A stretch of DNA of 64,000 nt from Bacillus sp. BGMRC 2118 (GTDB lineage: Bacteria > Bacillota > Bacilli > Bacillales > SA4). This document shows positions 10,616 to 24,100 of this stretch, piece by piece. The notes beneath the pieces were generated by a model. It was not told the DNA's origin and made no database searches. It worked only from the letters and a program-made list of their open reading frames with translations. The stretch covers positions 186,001-250,000 of the forward strand of contig VTTJ01000005.1 of assembly GCA_008364785.1 (NCBI GenBank), in the 5' to 3' direction. Positions within the stretch are counted from its first letter, which is position 1. Each line of letters opens with the position of its first letter. A program made the position numbers and the translations under genes.

Positions 10616-11857
10616 CTACTTTGCTACTAGTTCACTTTTTGTACTTGATAAATCGGATTTTGGACCAAAGAATTCAAAATGGATATTCTCTTCTTTTACA
10701 CCTAAATTTAGAAGTGTTTCATTTATGGACTTCATAAATGGAATAGGTCCACAGAAGTAAACCTCTGAATCTACTGTTGGAATAATGGACTTCAACCATT
10801 CTTGGTTAATGTACCCTTCTTTATCAAAGTTTTTCTCCTGTCGGTCTTTTTCTGTTGGTGCTTCATAACATACAAATGATTGAATTGTTGGTTTTTTGGC
10901 TAGTTCAGCTACTTCTTCTCTTAATGCATGGACTTTACTATTTATGGCTGCATGTATAAATGTAACTTCACGTTCAGGCTGTCTCTTAGCCAGTGTATGA
11001 AGCATACTCACCACTGGTGTTAAGCCTACACCACCACTTATTAACACGACAGGATTCAACTTTTCTGTATCTAAAACAAAATCTCCAGCAGGTGCACTAA
11101 TTTGCAATACATCCCCAGCTTTAACTTGTTGATGCAGGTATGTTGATGCGACCCCTGCAGCTTTATCGCCTACTTGATCTTCTCTTTTAACGCTAATTCG
11201 ATAAAATTGATCATTTGGTGAACATGATAAACTATATTGTCTGATCATTTCATATTGTTCACCTTCAACTTTTAACTTAATGCTAATATACTGACCTGGG
11301 ATAAACGTTGCAATTGAATGTTGATCTTCTGGTTTTAAATAAAATGAAGTAATGACTTCACTTTCTTGTACTTTACGATCAACGATAAAATTCCTGAATC
11401 CTTCCCATCCACCATATTGCCTCTCTGCTTGTTCATACATCTCATTTTCAACAGAGATAAATACATTTGCAATGACTCCATATGCATCTGCCCAGGCCTG
11501 AATAATCTCGTCAGTCGCTGCATCTCCTAATACATCCTTTATTGCTTGCAATAGATTCTCTCCCACTATTGGGTAGTGTTCTGCCTTTACTCCTAAGCTT
11601 CGATGTTTGTGGGCAATTTGCTTAACAGCTGGTAAGATCATTTCCAATTGATCAACGTGAACAGCTGCTGCATAAACAGCATTCGCCAGAGCAGCTTGTT
11701 GTCTTCCTTGCTTTTGATTCACATGATTAAAGATGTTTAGTAGATCTGGATTCTTTGAAAATAAAAGTTCATAGAAGCGAGTTGTAATGGTTGTTCCATA
11801 CTCCTTCAATACAGGTACAGTAGATTTAATAATTTCAATTGTTTTTTCGTTTAACAT
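10616..11857 (-). CDS. hmp: Flavohemoglobin, nitric oxide dioxygenase
   Basis: Converts NO and O2 to nitrate using NAD(P)H; cytoplasmic NO detoxification. 413 aa. The globin domain (about 1-140) has FYELLF and the proximal haem histidine in AHKHRSLGV (about residue 85). The FAD domain (about 150-260) contains IRQYSLSCSP, and the NAD(P)-binding domain has ISGGVGLTPVVSML and VYFCGPIPFM. ATG 11857 has GGAGGG upstream. In B. subtilis hmp lies elsewhere; here it sits between the Ca2+-ATPase and yloC genes beside a Crp/Fnr regulator. See the promoter at 11891-11933. Confidence 0.95.
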   Translation of the reverse strand: MLNEKTIEIIKSTVPVLKEYGTTITTRFYELLFSKNPDLLNIFNHVNQKQGRQQAALANAVYAAAVHVDQLEMILPAVKQIAHKHRSLGVKAEHYPIVGENLLQAIKDVLGDAATDEIIQAWADAYGVIANVFISVENEMYEQAERQYGGWEGFRNFIVDRKVQESEVITSFYLKPEDQHSIATFIPGQYISIKLKVEGEQYEMIRQYSLSCSPNDQFYRISVKREDQVGDKAAGVASTYLHQQVKAGDVLQISAPAGDFVLDTEKLNPVVLISGGVGLTPVVSMLHTLAKRQPEREVTFIHAAINSKVHALREEVAELAKKPTIQSFVCYEAPTEKDRQEKNFDKEGYINQEWLKSIIPTVDSEVYFCGPIPFMKSINETLLNLGVKEENIHFEFFGPKSDLSSTKSELVAK

Positions 11858-11890
11858 TCATATCCCTCCAACAATTTGATGATCGTTATA

Positions 11891-11933
11891 AGGATACAAA
11901 GAAAAAAATTGCCTTGTAGTGATATACATCACT
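11891..11933 (-). promoter_or_regulatory. hmp promoter with Crp/Fnr-type operator
   Basis: The near-palindrome at 11918-11933 reads AGTGATATACATCACT on the plus strand and contains GTGA-N6-TCAC, the Crp/Fnr core. On the minus strand a TATCCT (11896-11891) lies downstream. If that is the -10, transcription starts near 11884 and the operator is centred at -41.5, the class II activation position. No -35 box is obvious, as expected for an activator-dependent promoter. Confidence 0.6.
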
Positions 11934-11970
11934 GTAATCGTGACAATTCTGTTACAGGAATTTCATGTGA

Positions 11971-12003
11971 AAAGGCAGCCAGAATGTGAACTTGGCTGCC
12001 TTT
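11971..12003 (-). terminator. Terminator after the lipoprotein gene
   Basis: A 10-11-bp stem (AAAGGCAGCC / GGCTGCCTTT) with a loop of about 13 bases, 14 bp downstream of the lipoprotein stop and upstream of the hmp promoter. Confidence 0.7.
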
Positions 12004-12016
12004 ACGACAAACATTA

Positions 12017-12607
12017 CTATTCGACAGTAACAGAATCAGTAATATCTTTATAAACGTCTAAACTGCTATCGAAGTTGTCTGGAACCGCACCATACGTAAA
12101 TACATATGCTTTGTCTTCTATAATAAAGGTACGTTGATTTAATTTAACCGTACCCTGATCAGAATGATTAAGACTAATTGCCTCATTCCATTCAATCCCA
12201 TTCGACGTAAAGTTTTCTTTACTTAAGTATTCATAGCCTGTGTTAGCAGTAGCAAGCTCAATATATTCATCAAGGCTCATCGTCTGAGGTAGTGTTTCTA
12301 CTAATACGTTAAAGTTCGTGCCAAGTGCTGCATCTAACATGTATAGTTCCATCGGTAGCCCTTGATCTCCCATATCTAGCTCTTCTGCCGTAGAAGGAAT
12401 TTGAAAACTAATTTCTTCAAACGTTATTGTCTTAAGGTCACTATCTTCTTCCATTGCTGTCTCATTTGCTTTTGTAGCCTCTGCTGTCGTTTCCTCTGCT
12501 TTATTTTCAACTTCCTTTTTACTATTAGTTTCTTCCGCATTACAACCAGCTAATGCAAATACACCTGCAATCATACAAAATAGTAAACTAAGTAACTTGT
12601 TTTTCAT
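12017..12607 (-). CDS. Lipoprotein with PsbP/DcrB-like C-terminal region
   Basis: 196 aa. A lipoprotein signal peptide ends at lipobox ALAG-C (Cys about 22), so the protein should be membrane-anchored outside the cell. An Ala/Glu/Thr-rich linker (about 25-58) follows. The C-terminal part (ITFEEISFQIPST, NFNVLVETLPQTMSLDEYI, DKAYVFTYGAVPDNFDSSLDVYKDITDSV) has the pattern of PsbP/DcrB-type small secreted domains; this assignment is by eye. ATG 12607 has AAGGAGA upstream. It is a monocistron between yloB and hmp, not at this locus in B. subtilis. Function unknown. Confidence 0.75.
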   Translation of the reverse strand: MKNKLLSLLFCMIAGVFALAGCNAEETNSKKEVENKAEETTAEATKANETAMEEDSDLKTITFEEISFQIPSTAEELDMGDQGLPMELYMLDAALGTNFNVLVETLPQTMSLDEYIELATANTGYEYLSKENFTSNGIEWNEAISLNHSDQGTVKLNQRTFIIEDKAYVFTYGAVPDNFDSSLDVYKDITDSVTVE

Positions 12608-12934
12608 GACATCAATTCTCCTTCAAATTAATTGTACTTCCCTAAAGAAAGTATACCTTCCTTAGTCCCTAAAATGGTGAAGACCTTACTAACAATTTTC
12701 AAACTCTTTGTCATATATACTTAAAGATTCAAATGATATTCCGGAAAAAATTTTCCTTATCAAGTGTACAAGAACTCTTCAAAGCATAAGTCCCCATTAA
12801 TATCCATTGAAAATTTTACCAAACAACACAAGGATATATAACCGGCCTAAAGTCTCAATGAACCAACTCTAATTATAGTCCGATATTACTATTAAACCAT
12901 AAAAAAAGCACTAGTTTCCTAGTGCTTGATTTTA
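12608..12934. other. Intergenic region between lipoprotein and Ca2+-ATPase genes
   Basis: AT-rich, 327 bp. It holds the yloB terminator at its high end and, on the minus strand, a TATACT at 12655-12650 that could be a -10 for the lipoprotein gene, without a clear -35. No ORF or repeat is seen in the rest. Confidence 0.5.
12901..12927 (-). terminator. Terminator after yloB
   Basis: A stem GCACTAG / CTAGTGC with a 4-base loop, followed on the minus strand by a run of seven T; 7 bp after the stop of the ATPase gene. Confidence 0.8.
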
Positions 12935-15616
12935 TTACTTTTCTCTTTTTCTTGTTAAAAGAGATCCTGCTAACATAAATGTTGGAATTGCTGATAGTCC
13001 TAGTATTAATAGCCAATCTCTTAAGGCAATTGCGGTAGTATGGAAAATCGGCTGTAATGGTGGATAGTAGATTACGACTAACATAAGTAATATGGAAGAA
13101 AGAACTGCGAATACTAGGTACTTATTTTCAAATGGATTACGATGGAATACAGATCTTTCACTACGGCAGTCAAAGACATGTATTAATTGAGCCATCACTA
13201 GTGTAGCGAATGCTATTGTTTGGGCATACATTAAGTCATCCGGCTGTCTGTCATAAACGATCATAAAGGCAGCCAAGGTTACAATACCTATTAAAAATCC
13301 ACGACTGATTATTTTCCATCCAAGCTTTCTAGCAAATACACCTTCCTTTGGACTTCTCGGAGATCTCTTCATTACGTCACTTTCCGCTTGATCAAGTCCT
13401 AACGCCATTGCGGGTAGACCGTCAGTTACTAAGTTGACCCACAGTATTTGGATTGGAACTAAAGGTAATGGAAGAGCCAGAAGCATTGCAAATAACATGA
13501 CTAAAATCTCTCCAACATTCGAAGCTAGCAAATACCTGATAAACTTACGAATATTTTCGTATATGTTTCTACCTTCTTTAATTGCTGCTTTTATTGTGGC
13601 GAAATTATCATCTAGTAACACAAGAGATGATGCTTCTTTTGCAACGTCTGTTCCTGTAATTCCCATTGCAATTCCGATATCTGAAGCCTTAATAGCTGGA
13701 GCATCATTGACACCGTCACCTGTCATTGCCACAATATGTCCATTTTTTTGCAGGGCTTTAACAATCTTCAATTTATGCTCTGGAGAAACACGTGCAAATA
13801 CATATACGTCGTCAACGATACTTTCAAGTTCTTCGTCTGTCATGTCTGAGAGTTCACTACCTTGAACGACCTTCCCGTTCTCAGGCAAGATATCTAACTG
13901 TTTGGCAATTGCCTTTGCTGTTACGATATGATCTCCAGTAATCATAACTGTTTTAATGCCTGCCTCACGACATTCAATAACTGCCTGCTTCACTTCAGGT
14001 CTTGGCGGGTCAATCATTCCTTGAAGACCTATGAAGATCAAATTATTCTCAGCATCTGCTTCACTATATACTGTTTGCGAAGGACCTAATGCTTTAAATG
14101 CAATCGCAATTGTACGCAGTGCTTGTTTACCTAAATCCTCTATTGCACCTTCTACTTCTTCTTTTAAACGACTTGATAAGAATTGTTGTTTATGATCCCA
14201 TAAAATGGACTCACTATTTTGAATCAATACATCTGGTGCACCCTTTGTTACGACAAACCGCTTTCCATTTGTATCTCTTACGACGACAGACATCATTTTA
14301 CGACTTGAGTCAAATGGAAACTCTTTTTCAACAATAAATTGTTCTTCTAATAACTTCCTTGTCATTCCTGCCTTCATCGCTGATACAACAAGGGCACCTT
14401 CTGTTGGATCTCCATCTAAAATAAACTCAGATTTTTTTTGTTTAAGCTCTGCATTGTTACAAAGTAAGCCGAATGTTAAAAGTTGCTGTAACGATTTTAC
14501 CTCTGTAGGATGAACATCCTTTTCTCCTTCATAAAAACGACCAGATGGTTCGTAACCTGTTCCACTTACATTCCATGTTGTGCCACCTGACCAAAGATGG
14601 GTAACGGTCATTTTGTTTTGTGTCATCGTTCCAGTTTTATCCGAACAAATGACAGAAGCACATCCTAATGTTTCAACTGCTGGAAGTTTACGAACTATCG
14701 CATTGTTTTTAATCATTCGTTGTACACCTAAGGAAAGTGCCACTGTTACAATTGCCGGCAAGCCTTCTGGAATTGCTGCAACAGCAAGAGAAACTCCAGC
14801 TAAGAACATACTGTAAACGTCATGTCCTTGCAACACACCAAGAACAACCACGATAAATGTTAGAGCCAATGCCACTGTAATTAGTATCTTCCCTAACTGC
14901 TCCAGTTTTCTTTGAAGAGGTGTGATCATTGTTTCAGCTGACTGAAGCAAATCTGCAATTTGCCCCATTGCTGTTTTCATGCCCGTTGCCACAACTACCC
15001 CAACACCTGATCCTCTTGTGACTAAAGTGCCCATAAACGCCATATTCTCTTGGTCACCTAGACCAATGTTCGTTCCTCCAATTGGCTCTGTTCGTTTTTG
15101 AACAGGTACTGATTCACCTGTTAACGCAGATTCTTCAATTTCTAAGCTACTAGATTGAAGAACACGAAGATCTGCACTAATTCTGTCACCACTTGAAAAT
15201 TTCAGCACATCTCCGATTACAAGTTCTTTTGAAGGAATTTTCATCCATGTTCCTTCGCGTAACGCCATCACTTGTGGGGCAGATAATTCTTTTAGCGCCT
15301 GTAAGGATTTTTCAGCCTTTCGTTCTTGGAAGAAGCCGAGGAAGGCATTAATGATGACAATCGCAATGATGGCAATGGCATCGATATATTCACCAAGCAG
15401 CCCTGAAACAAGTGTAGCAGCAAGTAAAACAAGTACCATGAAATCTTTAAACTGTTCTAAAAATAAAAGGAGCATGTTTGGTTTTTCGGCTTCTTCAAGC
15501 TCGTTGTAACCGAACTTTTCAATTCGACTCTTTACCTCCTTACTCGTTAATCCTTGGTCATAATCTGTGTTGACATGCCTTTCAACATCTTCTGATTTCA
15601 TCTCATACCACTTCAT
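12935..15616 (-). CDS. yloB: P-type (P2A) calcium-transporting ATPase
   Basis: SERCA-like Ca2+ pump in the cytoplasmic membrane, 893 aa. In order: N-terminal cation ATPase domain; actuator with ALTGESVPV (about 175); membrane motif [16 protein letters not shown] (about 285-300); phosphorylation site [12 protein letters not shown] (Asp about 325); nucleotide-binding KGAPD; hinge [14 protein letters not shown]-terminal membrane helices with [16 protein letters not shown] 15616 ([14 protein letters not shown]) matches the B. subtilis start; the frame is open 12 codons upstream. Divergent from rqcH, as in B. subtilis. Confidence 0.93.
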   Translation of the reverse strand: MKWYEMKSEDVERHVNTDYDQGLTSKEVKSRIEKFGYNELEEAEKPNMLLLFLEQFKDFMVLVLLAATLVSGLLGEYIDAIAIIAIVIINAFLGFFQERKAEKSLQALKELSAPQVMALREGTWMKIPSKELVIGDVLKFSSGDRISADLRVLQSSSLEIEESALTGESVPVQKRTEPIGGTNIGLGDQENMAFMGTLVTRGSGVGVVVATGMKTAMGQIADLLQSAETMITPLQRKLEQLGKILITVALALTFIVVVLGVLQGHDVYSMFLAGVSLAVAAIPEGLPAIVTVALSLGVQRMIKNNAIVRKLPAVETLGCASVICSDKTGTMTQNKMTVTHLWSGGTTWNVSGTGYEPSGRFYEGEKDVHPTEVKSLQQLLTFGLLCNNAELKQKKSEFILDGDPTEGALVVSAMKAGMTRKLLEEQFIVEKEFPFDSSRKMMSVVVRDTNGKRFVVTKGAPDVLIQNSESILWDHKQQFLSSRLKEEVEGAIEDLGKQALRTIAIAFKALGPSQTVYSEADAENNLIFIGLQGMIDPPRPEVKQAVIECREAGIKTVMITGDHIVTAKAIAKQLDILPENGKVVQGSELSDMTDEELESIVDDVYVFARVSPEHKLKIVKALQKNGHIVAMTGDGVNDAPAIKASDIGIAMGITGTDVAKEASSLVLLDDNFATIKAAIKEGRNIYENIRKFIRYLLASNVGEILVMLFAMLLALPLPLVPIQILWVNLVTDGLPAMALGLDQAESDVMKRSPRSPKEGVFARKLGWKIISRGFLIGIVTLAAFMIVYDRQPDDLMYAQTIAFATLVMAQLIHVFDCRSERSVFHRNPFENKYLVFAVLSSILLMLVVIYYPPLQPIFHTTAIALRDWLLILGLSAIPTFMLAGSLLTRKREK

Positions 15617-15708
15617 ATTTGCATTCTCACACCTTTTCTTCTGAATAATCAAGACGCATGATTGTCCTCTCTCAAGGAAATCTTATTCAGACAAGTTATA
15701 AAAAATGC

Positions 15709-15714
15709 TATACT
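15709..15714 (+). promoter_or_regulatory. Putative -10 box for rqcH
   Basis: TATACT about 77 bp before the rqcH ATG, in the divergent rqcH-yloB region. The -35 match is poor. Confidence 0.35.
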
Positions 15715-15790
15715 TATGATAATTGTTACTTTCATGAGGACTTATATTATTAGGAAAAAACATTGTTATTGTTTTGAAAGGATGTCAAAC

Positions 15791-17500
15791 ATGTCATTTG
15801 ATGGAATTGTCACAAGGTCAATCACCAGAGAACTAAAAGCAAAACTAACTGGTGGTAGAATATCAAAGATTTACCAACCTTATAAACAGGAACTTTTACT
15901 ACATATACGAGCAAACGGTCAAGCCTATAAACTATTAATTTCTGCTAATCCATCTTATTCAAGGGTTCACTTAACGAATGAGGCTTATGATAATCCTGCA
16001 GAGCCACCTATGTTTTGCATGCTGCTTAGAAAGCATCTTGAAGGAAATGTCATTACATCTATTGAACAATCACAAATGGAACGAATTATTTCAATTGAGA
16101 CTCGTGGTAGAAATGAACTAGGTGATGAAACAACAAAAACACTCATTATAGAGATTATGGGTAAGCATAGTAACATCATTCTCGTTGATCAAGAACGAAA
16201 TATCATACTAGACTGTATTAAACATATATCGCCTGCTGTTAATCGTCATCGAACACTTTTACCAGGTTACGATTATGTGAGCCCACCAACTCAAGATAAA
16301 GTAAATCCACTTGAATCAGATGAAGAGACATTTTTGCGTAAAATTGACTTTAACGCAGGGAAAATCAGTCAACAAATTGTCTCCATTTACAGTGGAATTT
16401 CTCCTTTATTTGCAAATGAAGTTATTTTTATTGCAGGAATATCTGGAAAACAAAAGCTAGCAAGTACGTTTACTAGTTTAGTTACCAAAGTGATAAACGA
16501 AGAATATGAACCGATGATGGTCTCAACAAAGGAGAAGGATTTCTTCTACGTATTACCACTTACACATAAGGCTGGAGAAGTAAAACAGTTCTCCACACCT
16601 AGTGAGATGTTAGATCGATTTTATTACGGAAAAGCCGAACGTGATCGTGTTAAACAACAAGGAAATGACTTGGAACGATTTATCCGAAATGAAAAAGAGA
16701 AAAACGAAAAGAAAATTAAAAAGCTTGAGAGAACATTAGTAGATGCCAAAAAAGCAGAAGAATTGCAGCTGTTTGGAGAACTACTTACAGCAAATATGCA
16801 TCTAATTAAAAAGGGCGATACTTCTACCACCGTGTTAAATTATTACGAAGAAAATAACGAGATGATCACTCTTTCTCTAGACCCTTTAAAAACACCTTCA
16901 GAGAATGCACAAAGTTACTTTACTAAATATCAAAAGGCAAAGAAATCAGTATCGTTTGTTTTAGAGCAGATTGAATTGGCAAAGGACGAAGTCTACTACT
17001 TCGAATCGTTGCTTCAGCAAATGGAGACTGCTTCACCTAAAGACCTTCAAGAAATACGCGAAGAATTGCAAGAAGAAGGATATATGAAAGCACGACAAAC
17101 GAAAGGCAATAAAAAAAATAAGCCGACTAAACCGAGTCTGGAAGAGTACAGATCTACTTCTGGAAAAACAATATTAGTAGGGAAGAACAATAAACAAAAC
17201 GAATACTTAACAAATAAACTCGCACACCGAGAGGAACTATGGTTTCATACAAAAGATATACCTGGATCACATGTGGTGATACGAAGTCATGAACCTGATG
17301 ATCAAACGATAATAGAAGCAGCAACGTTAGCCGCCTATTTTAGTAAAGCAAGAAACTCAAGCTCTGTTCCTGTTGATTACACTAAAATAAAACATGTGAA
17401 GAAGCCAAATGGGTCAAAGCCAGGGTTTGTTATTTATGACAATCAACAAACGCTTTACGTTACGCCAAGTGAAGATATTGTGTTGAAATTAAAGAAATAA
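15791..17500 (+). CDS. rqcH: RqcH, Rqc2/NEMF-family ribosome quality control factor
   Basis: Binds obstructed 50S subunits with peptidyl-tRNA and directs C-terminal alanine tailing for degradation. 569 aa. N-terminal NFACT-N domain (MSFDGIVTRSITRELKAKL, ISANPSYSRVHLT, EPPMFCMLLRKHLEG), central coiled coil (about 290-440) and C-terminal NFACT-R domain (LVGKNNKQNEYLTNKLA, WFHTKDIPGSHVVIRS, KHVKKPNGSKPGFV). ATG 15791 has AAAGGA upstream and gives the family N-terminus. B. subtilis YloA/RqcH is the same protein at the same locus. Its RQC paralog partner YlmH is also in this window. Confidence 0.95.
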   Translation: MSFDGIVTRSITRELKAKLTGGRISKIYQPYKQELLLHIRANGQAYKLLISANPSYSRVHLTNEAYDNPAEPPMFCMLLRKHLEGNVITSIEQSQMERIISIETRGRNELGDETTKTLIIEIMGKHSNIILVDQERNIILDCIKHISPAVNRHRTLLPGYDYVSPPTQDKVNPLESDEETFLRKIDFNAGKISQQIVSIYSGISPLFANEVIFIAGISGKQKLASTFTSLVTKVINEEYEPMMVSTKEKDFFYVLPLTHKAGEVKQFSTPSEMLDRFYYGKAERDRVKQQGNDLERFIRNEKEKNEKKIKKLERTLVDAKKAEELQLFGELLTANMHLIKKGDTSTTVLNYYEENNEMITLSLDPLKTPSENAQSYFTKYQKAKKSVSFVLEQIELAKDEVYYFESLLQQMETASPKDLQEIREELQEEGYMKARQTKGNKKNKPTKPSLEEYRSTSGKTILVGKNNKQNEYLTNKLAHREELWFHTKDIPGSHVVIRSHEPDDQTIIEAATLAAYFSKARNSSSVPVDYTKIKHVKKPNGSKPGFVIYDNQQTLYVTPSEDIVLKLKK

Positions 17501-17502
17501 AC

Positions 17503-17549
17503 AAAAAAGGAAATGATCTTGTAGCTTACTACAAGATCATTTCCTTTTT
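17503..17549 (+). terminator. Strong terminator after rqcH
   Basis: Perfect inverted repeat of about 20 bp per arm (core GATCTTGTAG / CTACAAGATC, loop CTTA) flanked by A and T runs, starting 3 bp after the stop. Confidence 0.9.
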
Positions 17550-17628
17550 CTATTTTGTTGTTTTCAGAGAGACTAAGAGGAGTACCACGATAACCTCACT
17601 AGCAAGGCTTACAAAAATGACCCTTTTT

Positions 17629-17856
17629 TTAGTTCATTCTCTTCTTAACAAGGTATATAACATACATAATCAGTCCCACCGCACCTATAAACCAAAAGAC
17701 AGTACTTATTATAATTTCTGCAACGAGATGACCCGTCGGATAGTTTAGAAACAATATATATGTAACAGTATAAACAATAATCCCTACTAGATATAAGGTA
17801 AAAGCGATCTTTCCGAATCTTGTAGTTGGTTTCAAAAATTCTAGTATCTTTTGCAT
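17629..17856 (-). CDS. Small two-helix membrane protein, function unknown
   Basis: 75 aa. Two hydrophobic segments are visible (FTLYLVGIIVYTVTYILF and IIISTVFWFIGAVGLIMYV) and the C-terminus is basic (LVKKRMN). ATG 17856 is chosen because GAGG lies five bases upstream; the frame is open 18 codons earlier without a good ribosome-binding site. It sits alone between rqcH and the pyr operon, where B. subtilis has a sulfate-assimilation operon. No family recognised. Confidence 0.6.
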   Translation of the reverse strand: MQKILEFLKPTTRFGKIAFTLYLVGIIVYTVTYILFLNYPTGHLVAEIIISTVFWFIGAVGLIMYVIYLVKKRMN

Positions 17857-18091
17857 GTTAACCTCGGTTCTACAACTTATTTTTATATCTTCTAAAACAC
17901 ATTCTATCATTATTATTCAGGATATTCATCTATTCCTTGGTAATAATAATTCACCTCTACTTTTACCCTAATCCAATCTCTATCTCAGGATATACAGAAA
18001 TGTTACCAATATACAAAACAGACATAAACGAATTAATAACAAGATAATTAACAAATTACACTTCTCAATTACCTACATTCCAGGAATACAT

Positions 18092-18121
18092 AAAAAAAAG
18101 GATTGGAAACTCCAATCCTAG
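18092..18121 (-). terminator. Terminator of the pyr operon
   Basis: A 9-bp stem (AGGATTGGA / TCCAATCCT) with a 3-base loop and a run of T on the minus strand, 13 bp after the pyrE stop. The stretch 17857-18091 holds nothing else that I recognise. Confidence 0.85.
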
Positions 18122-18133
18122 CAATAATCTTAC

Positions 18134-18775
18134 TTATCGTGCGTTAGTTGTGATCCAATTTTCATTCTCTGGATTTTGTCTCCATTGCTCAAGCTTTACT
18201 AGATCCTCAGATGAAATTGAACCCTCCCTTGAAGCAACTCTCGCTAAAGATGTGAATGTCGTAATAGCATGGGCTTTGATTCCAACATCCTCTAGCGCCA
18301 TTTTAGAAGCTGCTAATTCATAAGTGAATATGGCTGCAATTCCCAGAACCTCACACCCTGCTTCTCTTAATGCTTTTACAGAAATGATTGAACTACCTCC
18401 TGTTGAGATTAAATCCTCAATAACAACAACTTTTTGACCAGGTTTGAAGGCACCTTCCACTTGTTTTCCTTTCCCATGTCCTTTTGCCTTTCCGCGAACA
18501 TAACACATTGGTAAATTCAGTTTTTCACTTATCCATGCTGCTGGTGCAATCCCACCAGTTGCGGTTCCAGCAATAAGTTCAACATCAGGAAAGTGCTTTT
18601 TAATAATATCTTCTAGACCTTGAGCAATATCTTTACGCACATGAGGGTATGACATCGTTAGCCTGTTATCACAGTAAATAGGTGACTTAATACCAGATGA
18701 CCAGGTGAATGGTTCCTGTACCTGAAGGGCAACTGCCCCAATCTCTAATAAGTGCTTTGCAACTTTCTCTCTCAT
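18134..18775 (-). CDS. pyrE: Orotate phosphoribosyltransferase
   Basis: Converts orotate and PRPP to OMP. 213 aa with the PRPP-binding motif [14 protein letters not shown] (about 118-131) and [18 protein letters not shown] 18775 has GGGGGG upstream. Last gene of the pyr operon, 4 bp after pyrF. Confidence 0.96.
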   Translation of the reverse strand: MREKVAKHLLEIGAVALQVQEPFTWSSGIKSPIYCDNRLTMSYPHVRKDIAQGLEDIIKKHFPDVELIAGTATGGIAPAAWISEKLNLPMCYVRGKAKGHGKGKQVEGAFKPGQKVVVIEDLISTGGSSIISVKALREAGCEVLGIAAIFTYELAASKMALEDVGIKAHAITTFTSLARVASREGSISSEDLVKLEQWRQNPENENWITTNAR

Positions 18776-18779
18776 ACTG

Positions 18780-21176
<2,397 letters not shown>

Positions 21177-21180
<4 letters not shown>

Positions 21181-24100
21181 AAAACAACCACCTCTTTAGC
21201 CTTCTTTACAGGTAACATGGATTCAGTATGGAACGTCATTGACTCTAAAACTCGTAATATAGCATAAGCTGTATCCAAAGAGGTAAGACATGCAACACCA
21301 TTTTCAACTGATTCACGGCGAATTCTAAAGCCATCTCTTGCTGGACGCTTTCCTTTCGTTAAGGTGTTAATAACAAATTGTGCCTCTCCTTTTCGAATCA
21401 CATCTAGTAAGTTTGGTGTTTCAGTTCCAATTTTATTGACTACAGTTACAGGAATGTTGTACTCACTAATAAATGCTGCTGTTCCTTCAGTCGCCATAAT
21501 GTTATAGCCAATTTGATGGAACCTCTTTGCAATGATTAATGCTTCTTCCTTATCTTTATCAGCAACTGTCAATAAGACAGATCCATACATAGGGACTGAA
21601 ATTCCAGATGCGACTAAACCTTTATACAATGCTTTTTCTAACGTTACATCTTTTCCCATTACTTCCCCAGTAGATTTCATCTCAGGTCCTAATGTTATAT
21701 CTACTCGTCTTAGTTTTGCGAATGAGAAGACTGGAACCTTTACATACACCCCTTCGCTTTCAGGATGATAGCCTGTTTCATAACCTAATTGCTTTAGCGA
21801 CGTTCCAAGTATTGATTTTGTAGCAAGATTCGCCATCGGTACTCCCGTAATTTTACTTAAAAAAGGTACGGTACGACTGGATCTTGGGTTTACTTCTAGG
21901 ACAAACACTTCGTTTTTGGATATGACGAATTGAATGTTTAATAGTCCGATAATATGTAAACCTTTAGCTAGTGAAACTGTATAGTCAATAATTTGTTGCT
22001 TTAAATTTTCAGCTAAACTTTGAGGAGGATATACAGCAATGGAATCCCCTGAGTGTACACCAGCTCTTTCAATATGCTCCATAATACCTGGTATATAAAC
22101 CGTTTCTCCGTCTGATATGGCATCGACTTCTATTTCTTTACCGGTTAAATAACGGTCTATTAATACTGGATGCTCCGGATTAATTTTCACAGCATTTTCC
22201 ATGTAATGAAGTAACTCTTCTTCGTGATAAACGATTTCCATCGCTCTTCCGCCTAATACATATGACGGACGAACGAGAACTGGATAACCAATTCTATCTG
22301 CTACTTTAACTGCTTCCTCAACTGATGTAGCAGTTTTCCCTTCAGGTTGTGGAATTCCTAACATGGTTAAGGTGTTTTCAAACTTATCACGATTTTCTGC
22401 ACGATCTAAATCCTCAAGTGACGTTCCAAGAATTTTTACACCTTTTTCAGCTAAGCCTGCTGCTAAGTTAATCGCGGTTTGACCACCGAATTGAACAATC
22501 ACACCTATTGGATTTTCACGTTCAATGACATGCATAACATCTTCAACTGTTAAAGGTTCGAAGTATAGCTTATCTGATGTACTAAAGTCTGTTGATACTG
22601 TCTCTGGATTATTGTTAATGATAATTGCTTCATAGCCCGCTTCCTTTATCGCCCATACCGAGTGAACAGTTGCATAGTCGAACTCGATTCCTTGACCAAT
22701 TCTTATAGGACCAGAACCTAAAACTAGTACACTTGGCTTTTCTGTTAGAATTGATTCATTTTCATCCTCATAAGTACCGTAGTAGTATGGCGTGGAAGAT
22801 TCAAATTCCGCTGCACACGTATCTACCATTTTGTACACAGGCATTAGTCCATTTTGTTTACGAAGTTCGTATACTTCTGTTTCCTTCATATTCCATAGCT
22901 TGGCTATTGTATTATCTGCAAAGCCTCTTTTCTTTGCTTGTGTTAGTACTTCTACATTCAATTTATTTTCTTTTAGTTCATTTTCAAGCAAGATAATGTT
23001 CCAAAACTTTTGCAGGAAAAAGACATCAATCTTACTCCAGTCAAAAACTTGCTCAATTGTAATTCCTCTTCTAAATGCTTCTGCGATGACAAACAATCGT
23101 TCATCATCAGCTTTTGTAATTCGTTTTTGCAAATCTTCATGTGTTAAGCTTTTCATGTAATCTTGCTCAATATGATATACACCCGCTTCTAGTGAGCGAA
23201 CGGCTTTTAACAAGGACTCCTCTAATGTTCTTCCAATGGCCATCACTTCTCCTGTTGCTTTCATTTGAGTACCTAATTTGCGATTTGCAGACTCAAATTT
23301 ATCAAATGGCCATCTTGGAATTTTTGAAACAACATAGTCGAGTGCTGGTTCAAAGCATGCATATGTTTTACCAGTCACAGGGTTAATCATTTCATCTAGC
23401 GTAAGACCTACGGCAATTTTTGCAGCTAGCTTCGCAATTGGATATCCTGTCGCTTTTGAAGCAAGTGCTGATGAACGGCTTACTCTAGGATTTACCTCAA
23501 TTACATAATATTGAAAACTGTTTGGATCTAATGCTAGTTGTACATTACATCCACCTTCAATTTTAAGTGCACGTATGATCTTTAGAGATGCATTACGTAG
23601 TAGCTGGTATTCTCGATCGCTTAATGTTTGGCTTGGTGCCACTACAATAGAATCTCCTGTATGTATTCCAACAGGATCGATATTCTCCATATTACAAACG
23701 ACAATGGCATGATCTGAGCTGTCACGCATTACTTCATATTCAATTTCCTTGAAACCAGCGATACTCTTCTCTAGCAAACATTGGTTGACAGGGCTGCTCT
23801 TTAATCCACCCAATACAATTTCCTGTAATTCTTCTTCATTTTCACAAATTCCTCCACCAGTTCCACCTAACGTATAGGCAGGGCGAACAATTACGGGATA
23901 ACCTACTTTGTCAACAAAGTCATAAGCTTCCTCTAATGTATGGATAATTTCACTTTCTGGTACAGGCTGATCTAATTCATGCATGAGTTGTCTAAACAAA
24001 TCTCGGTCTTCTGCTTGTTTAATAGCTGAAAGTTTTGTTCCTAAGATTTCTACTCCACATTCATCTAATACTCCAGATTCTGAAAGTTCAACCGCAAGAT

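Noticed and set aside
10519..10760. Short overlapping plus-strand frames across repeat copy A and the hmp end
   Set aside because: They run through a terminator and into the antisense of hmp; no family resemblance.
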